From: Scleromatobacter sp964418745
Lineage (GTDB): Bacteria; Pseudomonadota; Gammaproteobacteria; Burkholderiales; Burkholderiaceae_C
Direction of reading: 5' to 3'
DNA length: 64,000 bases
Assembly: GCA_964418745.1 (NCBI GenBank)
Contig: CAYQMX010000001.1
Location: forward strand, 124,001 to 188,000
Positions 22,697 through 30,533 of this stretch are shown here, piece by piece (position 1 is the first letter of the stretch; each line of letters opens with the position of its first letter). The position numbers and the translations under genes are program-made. The notes beneath the pieces were generated by a model, which saw only the letters and a list, made by a program, of their open reading frames with translations, was not told the origin of the DNA and searched no databases.

Positions 22697-23701
22697 ATGC
22701 ATCTTTCCCCGCCAGCCCGCGCCACCAGCGCAAGCCCTGAAGCACACGCCTACCCGGCCCGCTTCGCACCGCGTGTCCCCCTCGTCCTGGCGCTCGCCGC
22801 CGCCCTCTGCCCGGCCCCCGCGGCGCAGGCCAGGCCCAAGGCCGACGCCGCCGCCTCCGAGGCGGCCGACAGCGGTCCGCACCCCGTCCTGGACCGCATC
22901 CGCAGCACCGGCCACATCGTGCTCGCGCATCGCGAGGGCTCGGTGCCGTTCTCCTACTACGACGCCGGCAGGAAGCCGGTGGGCTACGCGCTGGACCTGT
23001 GCCGCGATGTCGCCGAGGCGGTGCGCAAGCACCTGGGCCTGAAGGCGATCGCGATCGACTACGTGCCCGTGACGACGGCCACCCGCATCGACACCGTCGC
23101 CAGCGGCAAGGCCGACCTCGAGTGCGGCTCCACCACCAACAACGCCGAGCGCCGCCAGAAGGTCGCGTTCACCATCGCGCACTACATCACCGGCTCGCGC
23201 TACGCGGTGCGCGCCGACAGCCCGATCGCCGAGCTCGCGCAGTTCGAGGGCCACGTGCTGGTGTCGACCGCCGGCTCCACGCCGTTCAAGGCCATCGCGC
23301 AGGCCAACAGCGACCGCCTGCTGCGCATCGACGTGCGCGCGGTGCCGGACAACGCCAAGGCGATGGAGATGCTGGCCAACAAGACCGCCGACGGCTTCGC
23401 CATGGACGACGTGCAGCTGTACGGGCTGATCGCCGAATCGCCCAACCCGGCGCAGTTCAAGGTGGTGGGCAAGTTCCTCACGATCGAGCCGCTGGCCATC
23501 ATGCTGAGCAAGGACGACGCCGCCTTCAAGAAGGTGGTCGACGAGGAGATGCGCCGCCTGATCCGGTCCGGCGAGGCCGAGAAGATCTACGACCACTGGT
23601 TCATGGCGCCCATCCCGCCCCGCAACGTCTCGATGAACCTGCCCATGAGCTACCTGCTGCGCGATTCGTGGAAATATCCTTCGGACGCCGTCGCCAACTA
23701 G
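22697..23701 (+). CDS. Amino-acid ABC transporter substrate-binding protein (family 3), orphan copy
   Basis: A 334-residue periplasmic protein of the same family as GltI. The hydrophobic core of the export signal is at about residues 26-45 (PRVPLVLALAAALCPAPAAQA) behind a long n-region. The mature domain starts HPVLDRIRSTGHIVLAHREGSVPFSYYD and carries the family hallmark DLECGSTTNNAERRQKVAF. It is roughly one third identical by eye to the GltI homologue encoded 165 bp downstream, but has no permease or ATPase of its own, so it may feed the same GltJKL membrane complex with a different substrate. ATG 22697 is preferred because an earlier ATG (22637) overlaps the palindrome. Confidence 0.87.
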   Translation: MHLSPPARATSASPEAHAYPARFAPRVPLVLALAAALCPAPAAQARPKADAAASEAADSGPHPVLDRIRSTGHIVLAHREGSVPFSYYDAGRKPVGYALDLCRDVAEAVRKHLGLKAIAIDYVPVTTATRIDTVASGKADLECGSTTNNAERRQKVAFTIAHYITGSRYAVRADSPIAELAQFEGHVLVSTAGSTPFKAIAQANSDRLLRIDVRAVPDNAKAMEMLANKTADGFAMDDVQLYGLIAESPNPAQFKVVGKFLTIEPLAIMLSKDDAAFKKVVDEEMRRLIRSGEAEKIYDHWFMAPIPPRNVSMNLPMSYLLRDSWKYPSDAVAN

Positions 23702-23866
23702 CACCAGAATGGTGTGGCCCGGTACGTGCTTTCACGAACGGCGGTCAGGTGTCATAAATCGCTAGACTGCCCATGGCCGTGCACGGGCACGGTTTTCGAC
23801 TTTCCCCCCGACTGGCGACGTGCCAGCGAACCCGCAACCCGTACCCCCGAATAATCAGGAGCTGAC

Positions 23867-24766
23867 ATGAAGAAGTCCCTATTGGTCGCCGCCCTGCTTG
23901 CCACCGCCTTCGCGGCGCAGGCGCAGACCACCGACACGCTGAAGAAGATCAAGGACACGGGCTCCGTCGTCATGGGCGTGCGCAGCTCGTCGGGCGCGCT
24001 CTCCTACACGCTGGGCGAAGGCAAGTACGCCGGCTACCACGTGGAGCTGTGCCAGCGCGCGATCGACGACATCGGCAAGCAGCTGGGCAAGCACATCGAG
24101 GTCAAGTACCAGGAAGTGACTTCGGCCAACCGCATCCCGCTGGTGCAGAACGGCACCGTCGACATCGAGTGCGGCTCCACCACCAACAACGAGGCGCGTG
24201 CCAAGGACGTCGCCTTCGCCCACACCGCCTACGTCGAGGAAGTGCGCATCCTGACCAAGGTGAACTCGGGCATCAAGGGCATCGCCGACCTCAACGGCAA
24301 GAGCGTGGCCACGACCACCGGAACGACGTCGGTGCAGCTGCTGCGCAAGCACGAGCGCGCCACCGGGGTCGACTTCAAGGAAGTGTTCGGCAAGGACCAC
24401 GCCGACAGCTTCCAGCTGCTGGAGTCGGGCCGCGCCGATGCCTTCGTGATGGACGGCCAGATCGTCGCCGGCCTGGCCTCCAAGGCCAAGACCCCGGCCG
24501 ATTACCGCATCGTCGGCGAAGTGCTGTCGGTCGAGCCGATCGCCATCATGGTGCGCAAGGACGACCCGGCCTTCCTGGCCGCCGTCAACAAGACCATCGA
24601 CGGCATGTTCAAGTCCGGCGAGATCGCCAAGCTGTACGACAAGTGGTTCATGCAGCCGATCCCGCCGACCAACACCACGGTGGGCCTGCCGGCTTCCGAG
24701 GCGACCAAGGCCGCCTGGAAGAACCCGAACAGCAACCCGACCGAGTCCTACCTGGCCAAGAAGTAG
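23867..24766 (+). CDS. gltI: Glutamate/aspartate ABC transporter substrate-binding protein
   Basis: A 299-residue periplasmic receptor. The signal peptide is MKKSLLVAALLATAFAAQAQ. The mature protein shows the family-3 pattern: SGALSYTLGEGKYAGYHVELCQRAIDDI, TVDIECGSTTNNEARAKDVAF and YDKWFMQPIPPTNTTVGLPASE, as in E. coli GltI, including the acidic/amide ligand region. AGGAG precedes ATG 23867. It heads gltIJKL and delivers acidic amino acids to the GltJK channel. A GC hairpin after the stop may favour its expression over the downstream genes. Confidence 0.92.
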   Translation: MKKSLLVAALLATAFAAQAQTTDTLKKIKDTGSVVMGVRSSSGALSYTLGEGKYAGYHVELCQRAIDDIGKQLGKHIEVKYQEVTSANRIPLVQNGTVDIECGSTTNNEARAKDVAFAHTAYVEEVRILTKVNSGIKGIADLNGKSVATTTGTTSVQLLRKHERATGVDFKEVFGKDHADSFQLLESGRADAFVMDGQIVAGLASKAKTPADYRIVGEVLSVEPIAIMVRKDDPAFLAAVNKTIDGMFKSGEIAKLYDKWFMQPIPPTNTTVGLPASEATKAAWKNPNSNPTESYLAKK

Positions 24767-24782
24767 GCGCCGGGCGACGGCT

Positions 24783-24805
24783 GGCGGCGCCGCGATCGCG
24801 CCGCC
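24783..24805 (+). promoter_or_regulatory. Hairpin between gltI and gltJ
   Basis: Arms GGCGGCGC (24783-24790) and GCGCCGCC (24798-24805) enclose CGCGATC. It follows the gltI stop by 17 nt without a T tract, as do mRNA-stabilising hairpins behind binding-protein genes in other ABC operons. Confidence 0.45.
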
Positions 24806-24916
24806 CGCCGCCCGCATCGACGTTTCTCGCGCGCGCGGGCCCGCCACACGGGCGCCGCGCGCGTCGCAAATGAAGGCCGCCGCAGCCTGCGAGCGGCACG
24901 ACTCGAGGAGAAGAGG

Positions 24917-25678
24917 GTGAGCGACTGGATCCCGGCAATCAAGCGAAGCGCGGAGGTGATGTGCAAGAGCACCACCGACGACACGGTCTACGCGACCTGC
25001 TTCGCGGGCAAGGGCGACCTCACCTACCTGCAGTGGCTGCTGCACGCGTGGGGCTGGACGCTGCTGGTCGCGCTGGTGGCGCTGGCCATCGCGCTGGTGC
25101 TGGGCACCGTCATCGGCGTCATGCGCACGCTGCCGAGCAAGCCCGTCGCGTTCATCGGCGAGGCGTGGACGGAGCTGTTCCGCAACATCCCGATCGTCGT
25201 CCAGCTGCTCATCTGGTACAACGTGATTCCCGAGGTCTTCACGCCGCTGAAGGCCGTGCCGCCCATCGTGCTGGCCTTCATCGGCCTGGGCCTGTTCACC
25301 TCGGCGCGCATCGCGCAGCAGGTCAAGAGCGGCATCAACACCATCCCCAAGGGCCAGCGCTACGCGGGCCTCGCGATGGGCCTCACGCTCACCCAGACCT
25401 ACCGCTTCGTGCTGCTGCCGGTGGCGTTGCGGGTGGTGCTGCCCACGCTGACGTCGGAGTCGATGAACATCATCAAGAACTCCTCGGTCGCGGCGGCCAT
25501 TGGCGTGACCGAGATGTACTACTTCGCGGCCCAGGCGGGCGAGGAGACCTCGATGCACGCCACGATGTACCTGGGGGTGACGATCCTCTATTTCATCTCG
25601 GCCTTCACGATCAACAGGCTCGCAGCCACGGTCGAGAAGAACACGCGCCTGCCCGGCGCCGTCGGGGGAGCGAAGTAA
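24917..25678 (+). CDS. gltJ: Amino-acid ABC transporter permease GltJ
   Basis: Inner-membrane channel half of the acidic amino-acid importer, 253 residues, GTG start with GGAG upstream. After a periplasmic segment with STTDDTVYATCF, it has about five membrane helices. The EAA loop that contacts the ATPase reads GQRYAGLAMGLTLTQTYRFVLLPVALRVVLP. SRIAQQVKSGINTIPKG-like sequence precedes it, as in polar amino-acid permeases. The stop abuts the gltK start without a gap. Confidence 0.92.
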   Translation: MSDWIPAIKRSAEVMCKSTTDDTVYATCFAGKGDLTYLQWLLHAWGWTLLVALVALAIALVLGTVIGVMRTLPSKPVAFIGEAWTELFRNIPIVVQLLIWYNVIPEVFTPLKAVPPIVLAFIGLGLFTSARIAQQVKSGINTIPKGQRYAGLAMGLTLTQTYRFVLLPVALRVVLPTLTSESMNIIKNSSVAAAIGVTEMYYFAAQAGEETSMHATMYLGVTILYFISAFTINRLAATVEKNTRLPGAVGGAK

Positions 25679-26374
25679 ATGGCACTCAATCTCGACTACT
25701 CGTTCCTCAGCTCGGACGTCGTCACCAAGAACATCATCCCCGGCTTCGTGTACTCGCTGCAGCTGACCGGCGTCGCCGCAGCCGGCGGCATCGTGCTGGG
25801 CACCTTCGTCGCGCTGATGCGGCTATCGTCCATCGCCGCGCTGCGCCGCTTCGCCACGGTCTACGTCGACGCGCTGCGCTCGATCCCGCTGCTGATGGTG
25901 ATCCTGTGGTTCTTCCTGCTGATCCCGCAGGGCTTCTACTCGGCGATCGCGGGCGACTTCGGGCTCGCGCACCGGCCCGAGCTCTCGGCGGTCATCACGT
26001 TCACGATCTTCGAGGCGGCCTACTACTCGGAGATCATGCGCGCCGGCATCCAGTCGGTGTCGCGCGGCCAGGTGATGGCCGGCTACGCGGTGGGCATGAC
26101 CTACGGGCAGTGCATGCGCCTGGTGGTGCTGCCGCAGGCCTTCCGCAACATGCTGCCGGTGCTGCTGACCCAGACCATCGTGCTGTTCCAGGACACCTCG
26201 CTGGTGTACGCCATCGGCGCCACCGACCTGCTCAAGGGCTTCCAGGTGGCGGGCGGCATGTACAACCGCACCAACGAGATGGTGCTGCTGGCGGCCGTCG
26301 TCTATTTCATCCTGTCCTTCAGCCTGTCGATGCTCGTGCGGCGGCTGCAGGCCCGGATCCAGATCATCCGTTGA
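25679..26374 (+). CDS. gltK: Amino-acid ABC transporter permease GltK
   Basis: Second permease half, 231 residues. It pairs with GltJ to form the translocation path. The HisM/GltK-type EAA loop GQVMAGYAVGMTYGQCMRLVVLPQAFRNMLPVLLTQTI is intact, and the family hallmark FEAAYYSEIMRAGIQSVSRG precedes it. Five membrane segments are visible. It starts directly at the gltJ stop codon and is followed 10 nt later by the ATPase gene, so the operon is tightly coupled. Confidence 0.92.
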   Translation: MALNLDYSFLSSDVVTKNIIPGFVYSLQLTGVAAAGGIVLGTFVALMRLSSIAALRRFATVYVDALRSIPLLMVILWFFLLIPQGFYSAIAGDFGLAHRPELSAVITFTIFEAAYYSEIMRAGIQSVSRGQVMAGYAVGMTYGQCMRLVVLPQAFRNMLPVLLTQTIVLFQDTSLVYAIGATDLLKGFQVAGGMYNRTNEMVLLAAVVYFILSFSLSMLVRRLQARIQIIR

Positions 26375-26384
26375 GAGAGTCCCC

Positions 26385-27119
26385 ATGATCGACATCAAGA
26401 ACATCTCCAAGTGGTACGGCAACTTCCAGGTGCTGACCGACTGCACCACGACGATCAACAAGGGCGACGTCGTCGTCGTCTGCGGACCCTCGGGCTCGGG
26501 CAAGTCGACGCTGATCAAGACGGTCAACGCGCTCGAACCCATCCAGCAGGGCGACATCGTCGTCGACGGCACCTCCATCAGCGATCCGAAGACCAACCTG
26601 CCCAAGCTGCGCTCGCGCGTGGGCATGGTGTTCCAGCATTTCGAGCTGTTCCCGCACCTGTCGATCACCGACAACCTGACGCTGGCGCAGATCAAGGTGC
26701 TGGGCCGCACCAAGGACGAGTCGCTCAAGCGCGGCCTGAAGATGCTGGACCGCGTCGGCCTGTCGGCCCACAAGGACAAGTTCCCCGGCCAGCTCTCCGG
26801 CGGCCAGCAGCAGCGCGTGGCGATCGCCCGCGCGCTGTCGATGGACCCGATCGTGATGCTGTTCGACGAGCCGACCTCGGCGCTGGACCCCGAGATGGTG
26901 GGCGAGGTGCTGGACGTGATGGTGGGCCTGGCCCAGGAAGGCATGACCATGATGTGCGTGACGCACGAGATGGGCTTCGCCAAGCGCGTCAGCAACAAGG
27001 TGATCTTCATGGACGCCGGCAGGATCGTCGAGGACTGCGCCAAGGACGAGTTCTTCGGCAATCCGGACGCGCGCAGCCCGCGCGCCAAGGACTTCCTCTC
27101 CAAGATCCTCCAGCACTGA
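26385..27119 (+). CDS. gltL: Amino-acid ABC transporter ATPase GltL
   Basis: Energises the importer. The 244-residue ATPase has Walker A GPSGSGKST (34-42), Q-loop VFQHFELFPHL, signature LSGGQQQR (137-144), Walker B VMLFDEPTSALD and the switch His in CVTHEMGFA. This is the standard polar amino-acid ATPase and a homodimer under GltJK is expected. It closes the operon; the hairpin at 27124-27144 follows its stop by a few bases. Confidence 0.93.
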   Translation: MIDIKNISKWYGNFQVLTDCTTTINKGDVVVVCGPSGSGKSTLIKTVNALEPIQQGDIVVDGTSISDPKTNLPKLRSRVGMVFQHFELFPHLSITDNLTLAQIKVLGRTKDESLKRGLKMLDRVGLSAHKDKFPGQLSGGQQQRVAIARALSMDPIVMLFDEPTSALDPEMVGEVLDVMVGLAQEGMTMMCVTHEMGFAKRVSNKVIFMDAGRIVEDCAKDEFFGNPDARSPRAKDFLSKILQH

Positions 27120-27123
27120 TCGA

Positions 27124-27144
27124 AAGGGCCGCGAAGCGGCCCTT
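27124..27144. terminator. Bidirectional terminator between gltL and the GNAT gene
   Basis: AAGGGCCGC (27124-27132), loop GAA, GCGGCCCTT (27136-27144): a perfect 9-bp stem between two convergent genes. A-rich bases precede it and TTGCGCCTTT follows, so it can serve both directions. Confidence 0.65.
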
Positions 27145-27151
27145 GCGCCTT

Positions 27152-27676
27152 TCAGAGCGCCAGTTCCATGTACCGCACGTGCATGCGGAACGGCTCTGGC
27201 ATCTCGATCGGATAGGGTGCGCAGTCGACGAAGCCCATCGACGCGTACAACGCCTGAGCCGTGTGCATGAAGGGCAGTGTGTCGAGCCGCACGCGGGCGT
27301 AGCCGAAGTCGCGCGCGTCCTGCACCAGGCGGCGAGTGATGGTCTCGCCCAGCCGCTGCCCGCGTGCCGACGGGCGCACGTAGACGCGCTTCAACTCGGC
27401 GATGCCGTCCGCGCTGCGGCGCAATCCGCCCATCCCGATCGCGACGCCGTCCTGCTCGACGAGATAGAACAATCCGTGCGGCGGGGAGTCGCCGCAGACC
27501 TTGTCGATGGTGGTGGGCACGTAGTCGGACGGCGTGGCCCCCAGCACGTCCAGCGCGGTCGGCCCCCACTGCTTGTGGATCTCGTCGAACACCCACGTCA
27601 CGTGGGCGATGTTGAGGTCTACCAGAGCGGCGCGGTCGGCGACGGGGTCCGCAATGCGGAAGATCGGTGAGGGCAT
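27152..27676 (-). CDS. GNAT-family N-acetyltransferase
   Basis: A 174-residue acetyl-CoA-dependent acetyltransferase. Motif A, which binds the CoA pyrophosphate, reads LKRVYVRPSARGQRLGETITRRLV (R-x-x-G-x-G/A type), and motif B follows in GYARVRLDTLPFMHTAQALYASMGF. The acceptor is unknown; the C-terminal YASMGFVDCAPYP pattern is common in small-molecule acetyltransferases. ATG 27676 is chosen; an extension to 27781 would overlap the divergent pyrC start and adds Arg/Ser-rich residues. No membrane segments. Confidence 0.88.
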   Translation of the reverse strand: MPSPIFRIADPVADRAALVDLNIAHVTWVFDEIHKQWGPTALDVLGATPSDYVPTTIDKVCGDSPPHGLFYLVEQDGVAIGMGGLRRSADGIAELKRVYVRPSARGQRLGETITRRLVQDARDFGYARVRLDTLPFMHTAQALYASMGFVDCAPYPIEMPEPFRMHVRYMELAL

Positions 27677-27725
27677 CCGTCGATTGTGCCTGCCCGACCG
27701 CGCCCGGCGGTGCGAAAATCGTCCC

Positions 27726-28763
27726 ATGACGACGCTCAACGAACTCTCCATCCGCACGCCCGACGACTGGCACCTGCACATCCGCGACGGCGCGGCGATG
27801 GCCGCCGTGGTGCCCTACACCGCGCGCCAGTTCGGCCGCGCGATCATCATGCCCAACCTGCGTCCGCCGATCACGACCACGGCCCAGGCCGTGGCCTATC
27901 GCGAGCGCATCCTGGCCGCGCTGCCCGAGGGCAGCACGTTCGAGCCGCTGATGACGCTGTACCTCACCGACAACCTGCCGCCCGACGAGATCCGGCGCGC
28001 CAAGGACGCGGGCATCGTCGCGGTCAAGCTGTACCCGGCCGGCGCCACCACCAATTCCGACGCTGGCGTCACCGACCTGCGCAAGACGTACCGCACGCTG
28101 GAGGCGATGCAGCGCGAGGACCTGAAGCTGCTGGTGCACGGCGAGGTCACCAGTCCCGAGGTGGACCTGTTCGACCGCGAGGCCGTCTTCATCGACCAGG
28201 TGTTCGAGCCGCTGCGGCGCGACCTGCCCGAGCTGAAAGTGGTGTTCGAGCACATCACCACCAAGGAGGCCGCGCAGTACGTGGCCGCGGCCGACGCGCG
28301 CACCGCCGCCACCATCACCGCGCACCACCTGCTGTTCAACCGCAACGCGATCTTCCAGGGCGGCCTGCGGCCGCACTACTACTGCCTGCCGGTGCTCAAG
28401 CGCGAGCTGCACCGCGTGGCGCTGGTGCAGGCCGCCACGTCCGGCAACGCCAAGTTCTTCCTCGGCACCGACAGCGCGCCGCACGCCTCGGTGATGAAGG
28501 AGGCCGCGGTCTGCGGGGCCGGCTGCTTCACCGCGCTGTCGGCGCTCGAGCTGTACGCCGAGGCGTTCGACGCCGCCGGCGCCCTCGACAAGCTCGAAGG
28601 CTTCGCCAGCCACTTCGGCCCCGACTTCTACGGGCTGCCGCGCAACGCCGGCACCGTCACGCTGCGCCGAGAAACCTGGGAGCTGCCGGCCAGCGTGCCG
28701 TTCGGCGACGCGTCGCTGAAGCCGTTGCGCGCGGGCGAGATGCTCGCGTGGAAGCAGGCCTGA
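27726..28763 (+). CDS. pyrC: Dihydroorotase, class II
   Basis: Third step of pyrimidine synthesis: reversible cyclisation of carbamoyl-aspartate to dihydroorotate. Its 345 residues match E. coli-type PyrC: metal ligands His16 and His18 in DDWHLHIRDG, the carbamylated Lys101 in GIVAVKLYPAGATTNSDAGV, further ligands in KLLVHGEVT and FEHITTK, and substrate loop FLGTDSAPH. It is divergent from the acetyltransferase with a 49-bp gap that must hold its promoter. A hairpin (28798-28816) after the stop separates it from rnpB. Confidence 0.95.
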   Translation: MTTLNELSIRTPDDWHLHIRDGAAMAAVVPYTARQFGRAIIMPNLRPPITTTAQAVAYRERILAALPEGSTFEPLMTLYLTDNLPPDEIRRAKDAGIVAVKLYPAGATTNSDAGVTDLRKTYRTLEAMQREDLKLLVHGEVTSPEVDLFDREAVFIDQVFEPLRRDLPELKVVFEHITTKEAAQYVAAADARTAATITAHHLLFNRNAIFQGGLRPHYYCLPVLKRELHRVALVQAATSGNAKFFLGTDSAPHASVMKEAAVCGAGCFTALSALELYAEAFDAAGALDKLEGFASHFGPDFYGLPRNAGTVTLRRETWELPASVPFGDASLKPLRAGEMLAWKQA

Positions 28764-28797
28764 GCGCGCCGCACCCCGGTGCGCGCAGGCGCGTTCG

Positions 28798-28816
28798 TCC
28801 CCGCGTCGCGCGGGGA
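28798..28816 (+). terminator. Hairpin after pyrC
   Basis: TCCCCGCG (28798-28805), loop TCG, CGCGGGGA (28809-28816). A strong 8-bp stem but followed by CTTGCCC, not a T run. It could terminate pyrC or belong to the rnpB promoter region. Confidence 0.4.
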
Positions 28817-28845
28817 CTTGCCCTGCGCATGGGACAATCGTTCCC

Positions 28846-29191
28846 GTGAAGCGAGCCAGACCGCCGCTGGCACAACCGCCGAAAGGCCGTGCTGGAGGAA
28901 GGTCCGGACTGCACAGGGCAGCGCAGCAGGTAACACCTGCCCGCCGAGGGCCGCAAGGCTCGAAGGCGAGGATCAGAGCAACAGAGACGAGCCGATTCAG
29001 TTCGGGTGAAACGGGCAATCTCTGCGTGCAGCAACATCAAGTAGGCGGACGTCGACCTGGCCCGGGGAGTCCGCGGGTAGATGGCATCGAGCCGTGCTGG
29101 CGACAGCCGGCCCAGACGAATGGCGGTCACGGCGCGGGCGCTCGCAAGGGCGCGCGCGACGCACAGAATCCGGCCTATCGGCTCGCTTCAC
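28846..29191 (+). ncRNA. rnpB: RNase P RNA, class A
   Basis: The catalytic RNA that trims 5' leaders of tRNA precursors. Conserved class A blocks appear in order: GGAGGAAGGTCCGGACT (P4/J region start, about 28893), CACAGGGCA, GGTAACACCTGCC, AACAGAGACGAGCC, GGGTGAAACGGGCAA and, near the 3' end, ACAGAATCCGGCCTA, which pairs back to form P4. The terminal helix P1 is visible as GAAGCGAGCC (28848-28857) against GGCTCGCTTC (29180-29189). Exact ends are inferred from P1. A -10-like GACAAT (28833-28838) lies just upstream. The next gene on the same strand is an efflux pump. Confidence 0.95.
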
Positions 29192-29249
29192 ATTAATTCC
29201 GGCGCGGTCCGCCTTCCGGGGCGGTCGCCAACGAGCCCAGTCCCCTGCA

Positions 29250-30467
29250 ATGAATCCTGACGCCGCAACTCTCTGGCGCCGGCCGCGGTCGGCGCTGGCG
29301 GCGCTGCTCGCCTGCCTGGGCATGCTGGGCGCGTTCTCGATCGACACCTACATCCCGGCGTTCTCCGGCATCGCCCGCTCGCTCGGCGCGACGCCGGTGC
29401 AGATGCAGCAGACGCTGTCGGCCTACCTGCTCGGCTTCGCCGTGATGAACCTGTTCCACGGCGCGCTGGCCGACAGCTTCGGGCGGCGGCCGGTGGTGCT
29501 GTGGGGCATCGCGGTGTTCACGCTGTCGTCGCTGGGCTGCGCGTTGTCGCAGTCGGTGGGACAGCTGGTGCTGTTCCGCCTCGCCCAGGGCATGAGCTCC
29601 GGCGCCAGCATGGTGGTGGGCCGGGCGATCATCCGCGACATGTTCCCGCCCGACGAGGCGCAGCGGGTGATGTCGCAGGTGACGATCTACTTCGGCGTCG
29701 CGCCCGCCGTGGCGCCCATCGTCGGCGGCCTGCTGCTGGTGCATTTCGGCTGGCACTCGGTATTCGTCTTCCTCACCTTCGTCGGCGTGCTGCTGTGGGC
29801 CGTCAGCTGGCGCCTGCTGCCCGAGACGCTGCACGCCACCCAGGTGCAGCCCTTCCATGCGGCGCACCTGCTCAAGGGCTACTGGGAGATGTTCTCGAGC
29901 CCGCGCTTTCTCGCGCTGGCGCTGGCCTCGGGCGTGCCGTTCAACGGCATGTTCCTCTACATCCTGTCGGCGCCGGTGTTCCTGGGCGACCTGCTGCACC
30001 TGCCGCCCACGCACTTCTTCTGGCTGTTCATGTTCACCATCGGCGGCATCATGTGCGGCGCCTTCCTGTCGGGCAAGATGGCCGGGCGCATGCCGCGCCA
30101 GCGCCAGATCCGCATCGGCTTCACGATCATGTTCTCGATCGCCGCGCTCAACCTCGCGGCCAACGCGCTGTTCACGGCGCAGGCCTGGTGGGCGATCCCG
30201 CCGATCGGCGTGTTCTCGTTCGGCTGGGCCCTGATGGTGCCCGTGGTCACCCTGCTGGTGCTGGACCAGGCGCCGCTGCGGCGCGGCATGGCGTCGTCGC
30301 TGCAGGCCTGCATCGGCAGCGTGGCCAACGCGTTCGTGGCCGGCGTGATCTCGCCGCTCGTGATGCATTCCACGGTCCGCCTCGCGCTGGCGTCGCTGCT
30401 GATGTCGTGCATCGGCATCGTGGCATGGTTCTTCGTGCGCGGCAGCGTGCTCGGGCCGCAAAGGTAA
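29250..30467 (+). CDS. Bcr/CflA-family MFS drug-efflux transporter
   Basis: A 405-residue inner-membrane antiporter with 12 predicted helices. FSIDTYIPAFSGIARSLGATPVQMQQTLSAYL in helix 1-2 and GALADSFGRRPVVLWGIAVF (the MFS loop 2-3 motif with GRRPV) are the Bcr/CflA marks, and RDMFPPDEAQRVMSQ is the helix 4-5 loop of the same subfamily. Members expel bicyclomycin, chloramphenicol or sulfonamides, and some move cysteine or dipeptides. ATG 29250 begins just ahead of helix 1; no strong ribosome site is seen. It stands alone, 58 bp after rnpB. Confidence 0.9.
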   Translation: MNPDAATLWRRPRSALAALLACLGMLGAFSIDTYIPAFSGIARSLGATPVQMQQTLSAYLLGFAVMNLFHGALADSFGRRPVVLWGIAVFTLSSLGCALSQSVGQLVLFRLAQGMSSGASMVVGRAIIRDMFPPDEAQRVMSQVTIYFGVAPAVAPIVGGLLLVHFGWHSVFVFLTFVGVLLWAVSWRLLPETLHATQVQPFHAAHLLKGYWEMFSSPRFLALALASGVPFNGMFLYILSAPVFLGDLLHLPPTHFFWLFMFTIGGIMCGAFLSGKMAGRMPRQRQIRIGFTIMFSIAALNLAANALFTAQAWWAIPPIGVFSFGWALMVPVVTLLVLDQAPLRRGMASSLQACIGSVANAFVAGVISPLVMHSTVRLALASLLMSCIGIVAWFFVRGSVLGPQR

Positions 30468-30533
30468 CGCTGCTCAACTTTCGGCCCTCGCGGCCGATCT
30501 CATGGGGGCACACCGTCCGTGCGGAGCCCTCCC

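Noticed and set aside
28764..29249. Short coding frames between pyrC and the efflux pump
   Set aside because: The stretch is RNase P RNA, with conserved class A blocks and a closing P1 helix.
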